From Pseudomonas sp. GM74 (GTDB lineage: Bacteria > Pseudomonadota > Gammaproteobacteria > Pseudomonadales > Pseudomonadaceae): a stretch of 48,425 nt of DNA. This document shows positions 15,411-23,100 of the stretch, in pieces. The position numbers and the translations under genes were made by a program. Every line of letters starts with the position of its first letter. Within the stretch, counting starts at the first letter, position 1. Location: positions 1 to 48,425 of the forward strand of contig NZ_AKJG01000074.1 of the NCBI RefSeq assembly GCF_000282455.1. Direction: 5' to 3'. The notes beneath the pieces were generated by a model. It was not told the origin of the DNA and made no database searches. It was given only the letters and a program-made list of their open reading frames with translations.

Positions 15411-16136
15411 TCAGGCAAACAAACGGTCGGTGTTGATGAAGCCGCGCTCGTTTTCCGGGCGCGAGGTACGGCAGTGTTCGGCGATGCTGGCGTCGGCGTT
15501 CATCCAGCTGAGCTTCAGCGGTTTCGGTGCATATTCCGGCGACGGATCCATCGGGTGCTGCAGGGCGGTGAGCACCACCAGGGTGTCCATCGGCGCGTAC
15601 AACTCGATGTAGTCGCCAGCCTTGGAATTGCCCTCGGCGAAATGGAAGCGCCCGGCGTCATCGACGTTCACGCGACTGAACAGGTTGAGGGTCATCAGCA
15701 GGTCGGACAGGCCCAGCCCCCACTTGCCCAGCTCCACCAACAGGTTGTCGGTGCCGTTGCGGAAGAATCCGTTGCGCCGTTCCTGATAGCGGCCCGCACC
15801 GTATTTTTCGGCGACCTCTTCCGCGCAGAGCACGCCGCCGAGGCTGTCGCTCCAGCCGCAGGTGTCAGCTGTGATGGCGGCCAGCACGCGGCCCATGTCC
15901 GAGTACAGGCAGTGGCCGGCGGTGAGCTTGGCGGTGTGTTGGCATTTGAGGCTGTCGGGCAGGTTCAGGCGCTCGGTTTTTTCGTTGGCGTTGAGCAGCG
16001 TCAGACTGACGTTGGCGCCACCGCGAATGTCGGTCAGGCGCAACAGTTGGCCACGTTTCAAGACGAAGGAACGATGGCCGCCGCCGGGGAGCATTTCTTC
16101 GGCGAAGGGCGGGAACATTTGGGTCGAATCAGTCAT
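15411..16136 (-). CDS. DUF1989 protein, carboxyguanidine deiminase subunit (longer)
   Basis: The product is 241 residues. It is related to the next gene: [16 protein letters not shown] and [15 protein letters not shown] match its motifs with the conserved Cys and Asp/Ser, and [15 protein letters not shown] is specific to this partner. The start at 16136 ([10 protein letters not shown]) was preferred to an upstream codon that would overlap the ATPase gene by some 50 bases. It lies 13 bases after the ATPase stop. The role as one subunit of carboxyguanidine deiminase is inferred from family and operon context. Confidence 0.85.
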   Translation of the reverse strand: MTDSTQMFPPFAEEMLPGGGHRSFVLKRGQLLRLTDIRGGANVSLTLLNANEKTERLNLPDSLKCQHTAKLTAGHCLYSDMGRVLAAITADTCGWSDSLGGVLCAEEVAEKYGAGRYQERRNGFFRNGTDNLLVELGKWGLGLSDLLMTLNLFSRVNVDDAGRFHFAEGNSKAGDYIELYAPMDTLVVLTALQHPMDPSPEYAPKPLKLSWMNADASIAEHCRTSRPENERGFINTDRLFA

Positions 16137-16149
16137 GGGCAAAACCCTC

Positions 16150-16938
16150 TCAAGCGGTTCGAAGTGAGCCCGCCAGTTGCACTGGCAGGGCGTCGACGGC
16201 GGCACGGTGGGTGCGGCGGTCGCTGTTCAAAGGGATGTCGTAGGTGATGCGTGCGCCATAGCGGCCGGGCGCATGCGGGTCGAGACGGACCTTGTCGAAC
16301 ACCAGCAGGCGTGTGCCGAGGCTGAAGCCTTCGGACAGGTCATGGGTAACCATGAACACTGTCAGCCGGGTCTCGCGCCACAGCTCCAGGAGCAAGGCGT
16401 GCATGTCTTTGCGGATCCCCGGGTCGAGGGCGCCGAACGGTTCGTCGAGCAGCAATACCCGCGGCTTCATGATCAGCGCCTGGGCGATGGCCAGCCGTTG
16501 TTGCATGCCGCCGGAGAGTTGCGCCGGGTACTTGTCCAGCGAGTGGCCGAGACCGACTTTGTGCAGCAGCACCGAAGCCTGTTCGCGGGCCTCTTTTTTC
16601 GCTGTGCCGAACAGGCGTCCAAGCAAACGCGAGCGTGGCAGTTCAAGGCCGAGGGCGACGTTGTCCAGCACGCTCAAATGCGGGAACACCGAGTAGCGCT
16701 GGAACACCACGCCACGGCTGGCATCCGGCTCACCGGCCAGCGGTTGGCCGTCGAGCAGGATTTCGCCGCGACTGGCTTGTTCCTGGCCGAGCAGCAGGCG
16801 CAGGAAGGTCGATTTGCCGCAACCGGAGGCACCCACCAGGGTGCAGAACTCACCTTCGTTGACGTTCAGGTTGAGACCTTCGAGCACCACTTGATCAGCG
16901 TATTGCTGCCAGACGTTTTTAACGGTGATGAAGCTCAT
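16150..16938 (-). CDS. ABC transporter ATPase, NitT/TauT type
   Basis: The product is 262 residues. It powers the adjacent permease. Walker A GASGCGKST is at 36-44, the Q-loop is in GVVFQRYSVF, the signature is LSGGMQQR, Walker B is VLLLDEPF, and the switch His is in VTHDLSEG. Closest family members serve nitrate, taurine or similar uptake; in guanidine-I operons this importer is predicted to bring in guanidine or a related compound. It overlaps the permease gene by four bases (ATGA type). Confidence 0.9.
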   Translation of the reverse strand: MSFITVKNVWQQYADQVVLEGLNLNVNEGEFCTLVGASGCGKSTFLRLLLGQEQASRGEILLDGQPLAGEPDASRGVVFQRYSVFPHLSVLDNVALGLELPRSRLLGRLFGTAKKEAREQASVLLHKVGLGHSLDKYPAQLSGGMQQRLAIAQALIMKPRVLLLDEPFGALDPGIRKDMHALLLELWRETRLTVFMVTHDLSEGFSLGTRLLVFDKVRLDPHAPGRYGARITYDIPLNSDRRTHRAAVDALPVQLAGSLRTA

Positions 16939-17750
16939 TTGGCGGCCCCCTCATACCAGGGGAACGCACGCCGGGTCAGGCGTTTGAGCCCCCAATCCAT
17001 CAGCCAGGCGAGCAAAGTGATCCACACCACGTAGGGCAAGATCACGTCCATCGCCAGGTAGCGGCGCACCAGGAAAATCCGGTAGCCGAGGCCATCGGTG
17101 GAGGCGATGGCTTCGGCGGCAATCAGGAACAGCCACGCCGAGCCGAGCATCAGTCGCAGCGAGATCAACAGCCGTGGCAACAGTTGCGGCAACACCACCC
17201 GCAGCATCAGGGTCCAGGTGGAGGCGCCAAGGGTCTGGGCCTTGATCAGCAGCTCCACGGGAATTTCCCGGGCACGCTGTTCCAGGTCCCGGGCCAGCGC
17301 CGGGGTGATGCCGATGACGATCAGCATCACTTTCGACAACTCACCCAAGCCGAAGACGATGAACAGGATCGGCAGGATCGCCAGTGGTGGCACCATCGAC
17401 AGCACGGTCAGCAAGGGTGACAACGGCGCACCGAACAATGGCAGGGTACCGGCGGCGATGCCCAGACACAGCCCGGCCAGGGCGCTGATGCCCAGGCCAA
17501 TGGCCAGACGCTGCAGGCTGGACGCCGTGTCCTGCCAGAGCAGGAATTCGCCGGTGCGGCTGTCGGCGACGAACGCCAGGCGTTTCACCGCATCGGTCAT
17601 CTGCACGGCGCTGGGCAGCAGCTTGTCGTTGGGGTTTTCCGCCAGTCGCTCGGCCGAGCCCATGAAGTAGGCGAACAGCACCAGGGCGAACGGCAGGATC
17701 ACCAGCAGCAGGCGACTAGGGCGGTCCGGGTGACGGTTGATCAGGCGCAT
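16935..17750 (-). CDS. ABC transporter permease, NitT/TauT type
   Basis: The product is 271 residues with about six membrane segments, starting with LLLVILPFALVLFAYFMG (14-31). The coupling-loop region typical of binding-protein-dependent permeases reads EQRAREIPVELLIKAQTLGAS, corresponding to the EAA motif. It forms the channel for the importer with the ATPase downstream (four-base overlap) and the binding protein upstream (15-base gap). Confidence 0.9.
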   Translation of the reverse strand: MRLINRHPDRPSRLLLVILPFALVLFAYFMGSAERLAENPNDKLLPSAVQMTDAVKRLAFVADSRTGEFLLWQDTASSLQRLAIGLGISALAGLCLGIAAGTLPLFGAPLSPLLTVLSMVPPLAILPILFIVFGLGELSKVMLIVIGITPALARDLEQRAREIPVELLIKAQTLGASTWTLMLRVVLPQLLPRLLISLRLMLGSAWLFLIAAEAIASTDGLGYRIFLVRRYLAMDVILPYVVWITLLAWLMDWGLKRLTRRAFPWYEGAAK

Positions 17751-17765
17751 GGCCGGTTCTCCTGA

Positions 17766-18833
17766 TTACAGCTTGGCGTCGGCGGCCATCTGCACGTAGC
17801 TCGGGTCGAAGCGCAGCTTGAGGTTGCCCTTGTCGCCGCTGGTCACGCCGTTGGCGAAGGCCATGCCGACCGCGCTGGTGTCCTTGGCGCCTTCACCCAG
17901 CAAGCCATGCTGGAAGGAGAACTCGGCGACCTTGCGCATGGTTTCCGGCAGTTGCTTGCTGGTACTGAACGCCAGGGCTTCTTTCGGGGTGGCGAACAAT
18001 TTGGTGGTGTCCAGTTGCGCCTGGAAACCCGCCAGGTCAGTGCCCGAGGCTTTGGCCATGTGCTCCAGGGCGGCTTTGCCGGCGGCGTTTTTCGCGCTCA
18101 TCAACTCGACCACTTCAAACCAGGCGCCGGTCAGTGCCTTGCCGAGGGCCGGGTTGTCTTTGAGGGTCTGGGAGTTGACCACCATCATGTCCATGATTTC
18201 ACCGGGGATCTGGCTGGAGTTGAAGACTTCGGTCACCGCAGGCTTGGCCTTGATGTCCGAGAGCATCGGGTTCCAGGTGGTGACGGCGTTGACCTGATCG
18301 GTGTTGAAGGCGGCCGAGATATCGGCGTCGGAGGTGTTGACCACTTTCAGGTCTTTCTCGGTGAGGTCCACCGAATCCAGGGCCCGGGCCAGCAGGTAGT
18401 GAGAGACCGAGAGTTCGACCAGATTGACGTCCATGCCCTTGAGGTCGGCGACTTTCCTGCCTTCGCCCTTGAGTACGATGCCGTCGTTGCCGTTGGAGAA
18501 ATCGCTGACGATCAACGCAGTGCTGTCGACGCCACCGGCGGCCGGAATGGTCAGCGCGTCCATGTTGGTCATAGTGCAACCGTCGAACTGGCCGGCGGTG
18601 TACTGGTTGATGGATTCGACGTAGTCATTGAGTTGCACCACATCGATCTTGATGCCGTACTTCTTTGCCCATTTGTCGACGATGCCCTGGCTGCCGGCAT
18701 ATTCCCAGGGCATCCAGCCGGCGTAGATCGTCCAGCACACGCTGAAGTGGTCTTTCTGGGCGGCCTGGGACGAGAAGCTCACGAGGGCGGCGAACGCAGC
18801 GGCGAGCAGGGAGGGTAAACGAAGCTGGGACAT
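17766..18833 (-). CDS. ABC transporter periplasmic substrate-binding protein
   Basis: The product is 355 residues. A signal peptide (MSQLRLPSLLAAAFAALVSF, predicted cleavage after SSQA near 24) leads a NitT/TauT-like binding fold (WTIYAGWMPWEYAG, QFDGCTMTNMDALTIPAAGG, and VTTWNPMLSDI). The start at 18833 has GGAGAA ten bases upstream; the longer frame would begin inside the riboswitch leader. As the first gene after the guanidine-I riboswitch it probably binds guanidine or a derivative. The ligand is inferred from context, not from residues. Confidence 0.9.
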   Translation of the reverse strand: MSQLRLPSLLAAAFAALVSFSSQAAQKDHFSVCWTIYAGWMPWEYAGSQGIVDKWAKKYGIKIDVVQLNDYVESINQYTAGQFDGCTMTNMDALTIPAAGGVDSTALIVSDFSNGNDGIVLKGEGRKVADLKGMDVNLVELSVSHYLLARALDSVDLTEKDLKVVNTSDADISAAFNTDQVNAVTTWNPMLSDIKAKPAVTEVFNSSQIPGEIMDMMVVNSQTLKDNPALGKALTGAWFEVVELMSAKNAAGKAALEHMAKASGTDLAGFQAQLDTTKLFATPKEALAFSTSKQLPETMRKVAEFSFQHGLLGEGAKDTSAVGMAFANGVTSGDKGNLKLRFDPSYVQMAADAKL

Positions 18834-18887
18834 GGTGGTTCTCCAGTTGATCAAGGACGGACAGGAAGGCAGCGGCACCGCTAACGG

Positions 18888-18986
18888 TGGCTTGTCTCCC
18901 GGGCTTTTGTCCCGCCGTGTAACCTCAACTGGAGGTCGCCAACTCTCGGACCAGTCACTCGCGATTGCGAGCCGGAACCCTAGTCA
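18888..18986 (-). promoter_or_regulatory. Guanidine-I (ykkC) riboswitch
   Basis: Read on the minus strand the sequence contains the conserved ykkC blocks in order: CTAGGGTTCCGG, ACTGGTCCGAGAG, GGCGACCTCCAGT, GAGGTTACACGGCGGGAC, and AAAAGCCCGGGAGACAAG. These match the guanidine-binding aptamer very closely, including the ACACGGCGGGAC and CCCGGGAGA parts. It lies about 55 bases before the binding-protein start. Binding of guanidine normally turns such operons on. Between aptamer and gene there is a small hairpin (CACCG-TTAG-CGGTG) but no U-run, so I cannot say whether control is by transcription or translation. Confidence 0.93.
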
Positions 18987-19276
18987 GCCATTGCAAATTG
19001 TGGTGCCGCGAACCTGTAGTGACTCCTGCACGGTCTTACTAAAGCGAGAGGCGTGCCAAGTTGGCCCGAGCGCTCTAGCGTGGGGGGCAGGCAGGTCGAC
19101 GGTGTTAATGGGAAAGACACACTGCCTTGTGATGGTGCGCTGGTGCACCGCATTGGAACCTGTCCGCCGCTGATCAGGAGGTGGGTGCACCGTCGCACTT
19201 GGCAGGGGATTGCCAGTCAAAACAGGTGTAAGTCGGTGTGTGCCGACTGCTGTCACAGGTCTTTACGGAGGCCGCC
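18987..19276. other. Divergent intergenic region upstream of the guanidine operon
   Basis: No gene is visible between the riboswitch and the first tyrosine-rich lipoprotein. It must hold the guanidine operon promoter (minus strand). A GGCAC...TTGCA pair near 18990-19010 resembles a sigma-54 site but its spacing is one base too long. No clear promoter for the plus-strand gene was found. Confidence 0.4.
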
Positions 19277-19516
19277 ATGTTACGTCGATTGTTGTTGGGT
19301 GCAGTGCTCGGTCTCGGATTGTCTGGCTGCTACTACTACGGTCCTGCCGACGTCTACGGGGGACCTTATTACTACCCCGGCTACTACTCGCCCTATTACT
19401 ACGGTTACTACGGGCCGCGTTACTACGGTGGCTATCGCGCCTATTACTACGGTGGGCATGGTTACTACCGTGGCCACGGCTATCACGGCGGTGGCCATCG
19501 CGGTGGTCACCATTAA
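19277..19516 (+). CDS. Small tyrosine/glycine-rich lipoprotein
   Basis: The product is 79 residues. A lipoprotein signal (MLRRLLLGAVLGLGLSGC, lipobox LSGC) is followed by a low-complexity tail of YY, YG and HG repeats (YYYGYYGPRYYGGYRAYYYGG and a His-rich end). After processing it would be an almost purely Tyr/Gly/His peptide anchored to a membrane. ACGGAGG gives the ribosome site at 19277. It sits just upstream of a similar but larger lipoprotein, and the two starts share the block AGGCCGCCATG, which suggests duplication. The function is unknown; such envelope proteins are common in Pseudomonas. Confidence 0.75.
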   Translation: MLRRLLLGAVLGLGLSGCYYYGPADVYGGPYYYPGYYSPYYYGYYGPRYYGGYRAYYYGGHGYYRGHGYHGGGHRGGHH

Positions 19517-19683
19517 TCAGGGCGTGAATGGATGAAAAACCTTTCATCGGCCAGATGTTTCTACTTGTTTCAATGACGCACCAGATTCCGAATTCGGTGT
19601 CTGATATTTCGACAGTCATTGAACATTTGACTGTCGCCTGCCAGCATCGCTGGTGTGGCTTGCCCGCGGTCCAGGAGGCCGCC

Positions 19684-20187
19684 ATGCTCTGTCAAAAAAA
19701 GCTGCGCCGAATTCTTCTGCTTGCTGTGTTGGGATTATCCCTTGGTGGGTGCGTGCCTTATTACGATGAAGGAGGCAGCTACTACAGTTCCGAAGTCTAT
19801 ACCTCGCCGGCGCCGACCCATTACGCCGGGGGGAGTTCCTACTACTACAATGGTGGCGGTTACTACACACCGCCGCCCCGGTACTACGTGCCGCCAGCGC
19901 GGTATTACCAGCCGACACCGCGCTATTACTCACAGCCGCGAATCTATCAACCGTCGCGCTATTACTCGCAGCCGCGAATCTATCAACCGTCGCGCTATTA
20001 CTCGCAGCCGCGGATGTATCAACCCTCGCGCCATTACCAGTCGGCCCCTCGTTACTATCAGCCGTCGCGGGGCGACTACCGCATGCATCAGAACCATGGC
20101 TGGGACGGCCGTAACCGCGGGACCTGGAACAACGACTATCGCGGTAACGGTCGCGGCTATCGCAGCGGGCGGGGTGGCCACCGATAG
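19684..20187 (+). CDS. Tyrosine/proline-rich repeat lipoprotein
   Basis: The product is 167 residues. A lipoprotein signal with lipobox LGGC (residues about 19-22) leads to a low-complexity chain rich in Tyr, Pro, Arg and Ser. Its centre is three tandem copies of the 12-residue unit RYYSQPRIYQPS, and the tail is Arg/Gly/Asn-rich (YRGNGRGYRSGRGG). The start at 19684 follows AGGAGG; earlier in-frame codons read as non-coding. The function is unknown. An extended envelope-anchored chain that could bind polymer or cross-link through tyrosines is conceivable, but that is speculation. Confidence 0.75.
   Translation: MLCQKKLRRILLLAVLGLSLGGCVPYYDEGGSYYSSEVYTSPAPTHYAGGSSYYYNGGGYYTPPPRYYVPPARYYQPTPRYYSQPRIYQPSRYYSQPRIYQPSRYYSQPRMYQPSRHYQSAPRYYQPSRGDYRMHQNHGWDGRNRGTWNNDYRGNGRGYRSGRGGHR
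19921..20028 (+). repeat. Three tandem 36-bp coding repeats
   Basis: Units 19921-19956, 19957-19992 and 19993-20028 differ at only a few bases and each encode RYYSQPR(I/M)YQPS. A degenerate fourth unit follows. Near-identity suggests recent expansion by slippage or recombination. Confidence 0.9.
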
Positions 20188-20226
20188 CTCTGTATAAAAC
20201 TCAACTCTGAATGTGGTGTGCAGTTT

Positions 20227-21339
20227 TCAGTATTCGGACAAATCCGCCAGCGGATGCCGACCCTCCCACGCTTTGTGAAAATGCGCCTCTACCACCGCGT
20301 CCGGCACGTTGTTGATGTCCGGCCAGTGCCAGTGCGGTTTCTGGTCCTTGTCGATCAACCGGGCACGTACGCCTTCGCTGAATTCCGGATGACGACAGCA
20401 GTTGAGGCTCAGGGTGTATTCCATCTGGAAGACTTCGGCCAGCGACAGGTGCCGGGCGCGGATGATCTGCTCCCACACCAGATGAGCGGTCAGCGGCGCG
20501 CCTTCGCTCAGGGTTCTGGCTGCGCGGCTCAGCAACAGGTCGGTGTGATCGCGCAAGGCGCTGATGGCCTTCCAGGCGCAACGCACGTCGCTGACATCCA
20601 GCAGTTCGTCGATCTGCTGGCGCCGCGGCAGCCACTGAGCTTCGGGCATCTGTGCCACGGCTTCCTGCTGCAAGGCCTTGAGCAGGCTGTTGAGCTGCAT
20701 GGGTGTCTGTTCCTGCCAGTTCAATTGCAATAGGCCTTCGATCAATTCCGGCTGCTGCTCATCGAGCAGGAAGCGATCGGCCAGGTCCAGGTCGATGGCA
20801 TCGCGGCCGTTCATGTGCGCACCGGTCAGGCCCAGGAACAATCCGAGCTTGCCGGGCAGGCGCGACAGAAACCAACTGGCGCCAACGTCCGGGTACAGGC
20901 CGATGCTGATCTCGGGCATGGCCAACCGGCTGCTCGGCGTGACAACGCGGATGCTTGCCCCTTGCAACAACCCCATGCCCCCGCCCAGTACATAGCCGTG
21001 GCCCCAGCAGACCAACGGCTTCGGGTAGGTATGAAGTTTGAAGTCCAGGCGATATTCCGCCGCAAAAAACTGCGCGGCCAGTGGCGGTACTTCACCCGGA
21101 TGGACGCGACAGGCCTCCACCAGGCTGCGCACTTCGCCGCCGGCGCAAAAGGCCTTGGCGCCGTTGCCGCGCAGCAGGACGCAGACGATCTGCGGATCCT
21201 TGGCCCAGGCTTCCAGGCGGTCGCGCAGGGCGTTGATCATCGGCAGGGACAGGGCGTTCAGGGATTTTTCGGCATCCAGGCTGGCGATGCCGATGCGCGC
21301 GCCGTCGGTGCCGGTGAGTTCTTCGAAGTGCAGATTCAT
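20227..21339 (-). CDS. 3-hydroxyisobutyryl-CoA hydrolase / enoyl-CoA hydratase family protein
   Basis: The product is 370 residues, longer than plain enoyl-CoA hydratases (about 260) and right for HIBYL-CoA hydrolase. The crotonase core shows KAFCAGGEVRSL (oxyanion hole), GGGMGLLQGA and PEISIGLYPDVGASWFLSR, the last two typical of the hydrolase branch. In valine breakdown it releases 3-hydroxyisobutyrate from CoA. The start at 21339 gives MNLHFEELTG and avoids an unlikely 27-residue extension. It is divergent from ung (132 bases). Other CoA substrates are possible. Confidence 0.82.
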   Translation of the reverse strand: MNLHFEELTGTDGARIGIASLDAEKSLNALSLPMINALRDRLEAWAKDPQIVCVLLRGNGAKAFCAGGEVRSLVEACRVHPGEVPPLAAQFFAAEYRLDFKLHTYPKPLVCWGHGYVLGGGMGLLQGASIRVVTPSSRLAMPEISIGLYPDVGASWFLSRLPGKLGLFLGLTGAHMNGRDAIDLDLADRFLLDEQQPELIEGLLQLNWQEQTPMQLNSLLKALQQEAVAQMPEAQWLPRRQQIDELLDVSDVRCAWKAISALRDHTDLLLSRAARTLSEGAPLTAHLVWEQIIRARHLSLAEVFQMEYTLSLNCCRHPEFSEGVRARLIDKDQKPHWHWPDINNVPDAVVEAHFHKAWEGRHPLADLSEY

Positions 21340-21471
21340 CGTGACCTCGATCGGGAATTTGAGGATTAAGTATGATCGCTGTGTGGGAAAGTGCTGGATC
21401 TGCGTCAGATCAATTGACAAGCGTGATGCGCTTTCCTAGGGTTCGCCCCATTGTTTTTGCCGGATGTAAAC

Positions 21472-22164
21472 ATGACTGCTGACGACCGTATCAAACTCGA
21501 ACCGGGCTGGAAGGAGGCACTGCGTGCCGAATTTGACCAGCCCTACATGGCAGAGTTGCGAAACTTCCTGCAACAGGAGCGGGCGGCCGGCAAGGAGATC
21601 TATCCGCCGGGGCCGATGATTTTCAACGCGCTCAATTCCACGCCGCTGGACAAGGTCAAGGTGGTGATCCTCGGTCAGGACCCTTATCACGGTCCGGGCC
21701 AGGCCCATGGCCTGTGCTTCTCGGTGCAACCGGGCGTACCGGCACCGCCGTCGCTGGTGAACATTTACAAAGAACTCAAGCGCGACCTGAACATTGACAT
21801 CCCCAACCATGGCTACTTGCAGAGCTGGGCCGATCAGGGGGTGCTGATGCTCAACACCACCATGACAGTCGAGCGCGCCAACGCCAATGCGCACAAGGAC
21901 AAGGGCTGGCAGTTTTTCACTGATCGAGTCATTGAAGTGGTCAGCCAACAGCAACCGCACCTGGTGTTCATGCTGTGGGGCGCCCATGCCCAGAGCAAGC
22001 AGAAGCTGATCGATGCCACCAAGCATCTGGTGTTGACCTCGGTGCACCCGTCACCGCTTTCGGCCTATCGCGGCTTCCTTGGTTGCGGGCACTTCAGCCG
22101 GACCAACAAGTTTCTGGAGCAGAATGGCGAGACGCCGATCGAGTGGCGGTTGCCGCCGGTTTGA
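21472..22164 (+). CDS. ung: Uracil-DNA glycosylase
   Basis: The product is 230 residues. It removes uracil from DNA as the first step of base excision repair. The water-activating motif GQDPYHG is at 68-74 and the C-terminal [11 protein letters not shown] loop is intact. The ATG at 21472 gives the family N-terminus; a start 21 bases upstream has no better ribosome site. It converges with the defence module that follows (48 bases between stops). Confidence 0.95.
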   Translation: MTADDRIKLEPGWKEALRAEFDQPYMAELRNFLQQERAAGKEIYPPGPMIFNALNSTPLDKVKVVILGQDPYHGPGQAHGLCFSVQPGVPAPPSLVNIYKELKRDLNIDIPNHGYLQSWADQGVLMLNTTMTVERANANAHKDKGWQFFTDRVIEVVSQQQPHLVFMLWGAHAQSKQKLIDATKHLVLTSVHPSPLSAYRGFLGCGHFSRTNKFLEQNGETPIEWRLPPV

Positions 22165-22212
22165 GTACCTGGGTTCAACGGCTTTCAAGGCAGATTGCCC
22201 GAACTTTATGCA

Positions 22213-23100
22213 TCAGGCGGTTAGTGGTTGATTTGCCGTTAATGCCGTGATGATGAGCTTTGCCATCGCTTCTGCCGTTGGATAGTCCGTTTTGGTGAGT
22301 TCAAGAAAGGCTGATACGCAGGAACTGAAAGGACTTTGCGGACTGCACATCAACGCGATTGTGTCTTCGTATAGTTGTTTGTCTTGCGGATTGATTTTAG
22401 CCAACTGTAGTGCGAACCAAAGCGTCCTGATTTCTACGGCTCTGCGTGATGTGAGGTCTTCATGATTGAGTTGAAAAAACTCGATAGTCGTGACTGCGCG
22501 TTCGTTTGCGGGGCCATCACTGTGTCGCGGAACCGCCAGTACTCCATTGAACGTAATGAGTTCTTGCGGGTCATCGGGATCGACCGATGAGATTGGGTAG
22601 AGCAGCAAGGCAGACTCTTTTTGCATGTTCGCCGGGTCACTATTCTGAATGTCGCGTTTGCCACGAATTGGAAAGTAACTCGACTTGAGCGTCGAATTGC
22701 AGCGGGTGCAGGCGATGGCATAGTTCAGATGATGATACGCGAGCTTGTAATAACCCACCTTGCTGCCTGCTCCTGTGGGCCAGGCAGGCTTGAAGTCTTT
22801 CCAGTGAACAACCTTGTGATTGGGCCACGGTTTGACTTCACTTTTGGGGCGATAGTGCTCGACTTCATGGACTTTGCTCGCCAATACGGCTCCCTGAAGC
22901 TTGGTTTCGCAATACGCGCATTTTTCATGCTGCAGCGAAATGTAGACGTGTTTGATTTCCCCCCAAAAGTCCGAGTCATCGGTATAGCCACCGGCAGCAA
23001 TGTAGTGCTGGATTCGCGTTTGAGCACGGCCTATCCAGTTCGGTTGTACTCCGTTGATCAACGCAATTAGCTCAGCTTCCGAGATTGGATAGCGGATCAT
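22213..23100 (-). CDS. ptuB: HNH endonuclease, Septu PtuB-like
   Basis: The product is 295 residues. It is an HNH nuclease of the type paired with ATPases in Septu anti-phage systems. Zinc-binding CAYC (61-64) and CTRCN (131-135) flank the HNH core EVEHYRPKSEVKPW (79-92), with SYFPIRG just after. The start overlaps the ATPase stop by four bases, so the two are co-translated. In Septu the ATPase senses infection and the HNH subunit cuts nucleic acid; the target here is unknown. Base composition is visibly more AT-rich than the neighbouring ung and abrB genes, in keeping with acquisition. No reverse transcriptase is adjacent, so this is not the retron-linked form. Confidence 0.8.
   Translation of the reverse strand: MIRYPISEAELIALINGVQPNWIGRAQTRIQHYIAAGGYTDDSDFWGEIKHVYISLQHEKCAYCETKLQGAVLASKVHEVEHYRPKSEVKPWPNHKVVHWKDFKPAWPTGAGSKVGYYKLAYHHLNYAIACTRCNSTLKSSYFPIRGKRDIQNSDPANMQKESALLLYPISSVDPDDPQELITFNGVLAVPRHSDGPANERAVTTIEFFQLNHEDLTSRRAVEIRTLWFALQLAKINPQDKQLYEDTIALMCSPQSPFSSCVSAFLELTKTDYPTAEAMAKLIITALTANQPLTA

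Noticed and set aside
18988..19012. Sigma-54-like promoter before the guanidine riboswitch
   Set aside because: GG and GC elements are 11 bases apart rather than the required 10, so it is unlikely to work as written.
19921..20028. Tandem 36-bp repeats as a possible CRISPR array
   Set aside because: The units are contiguous without spacers and are in frame within a lipoprotein gene.
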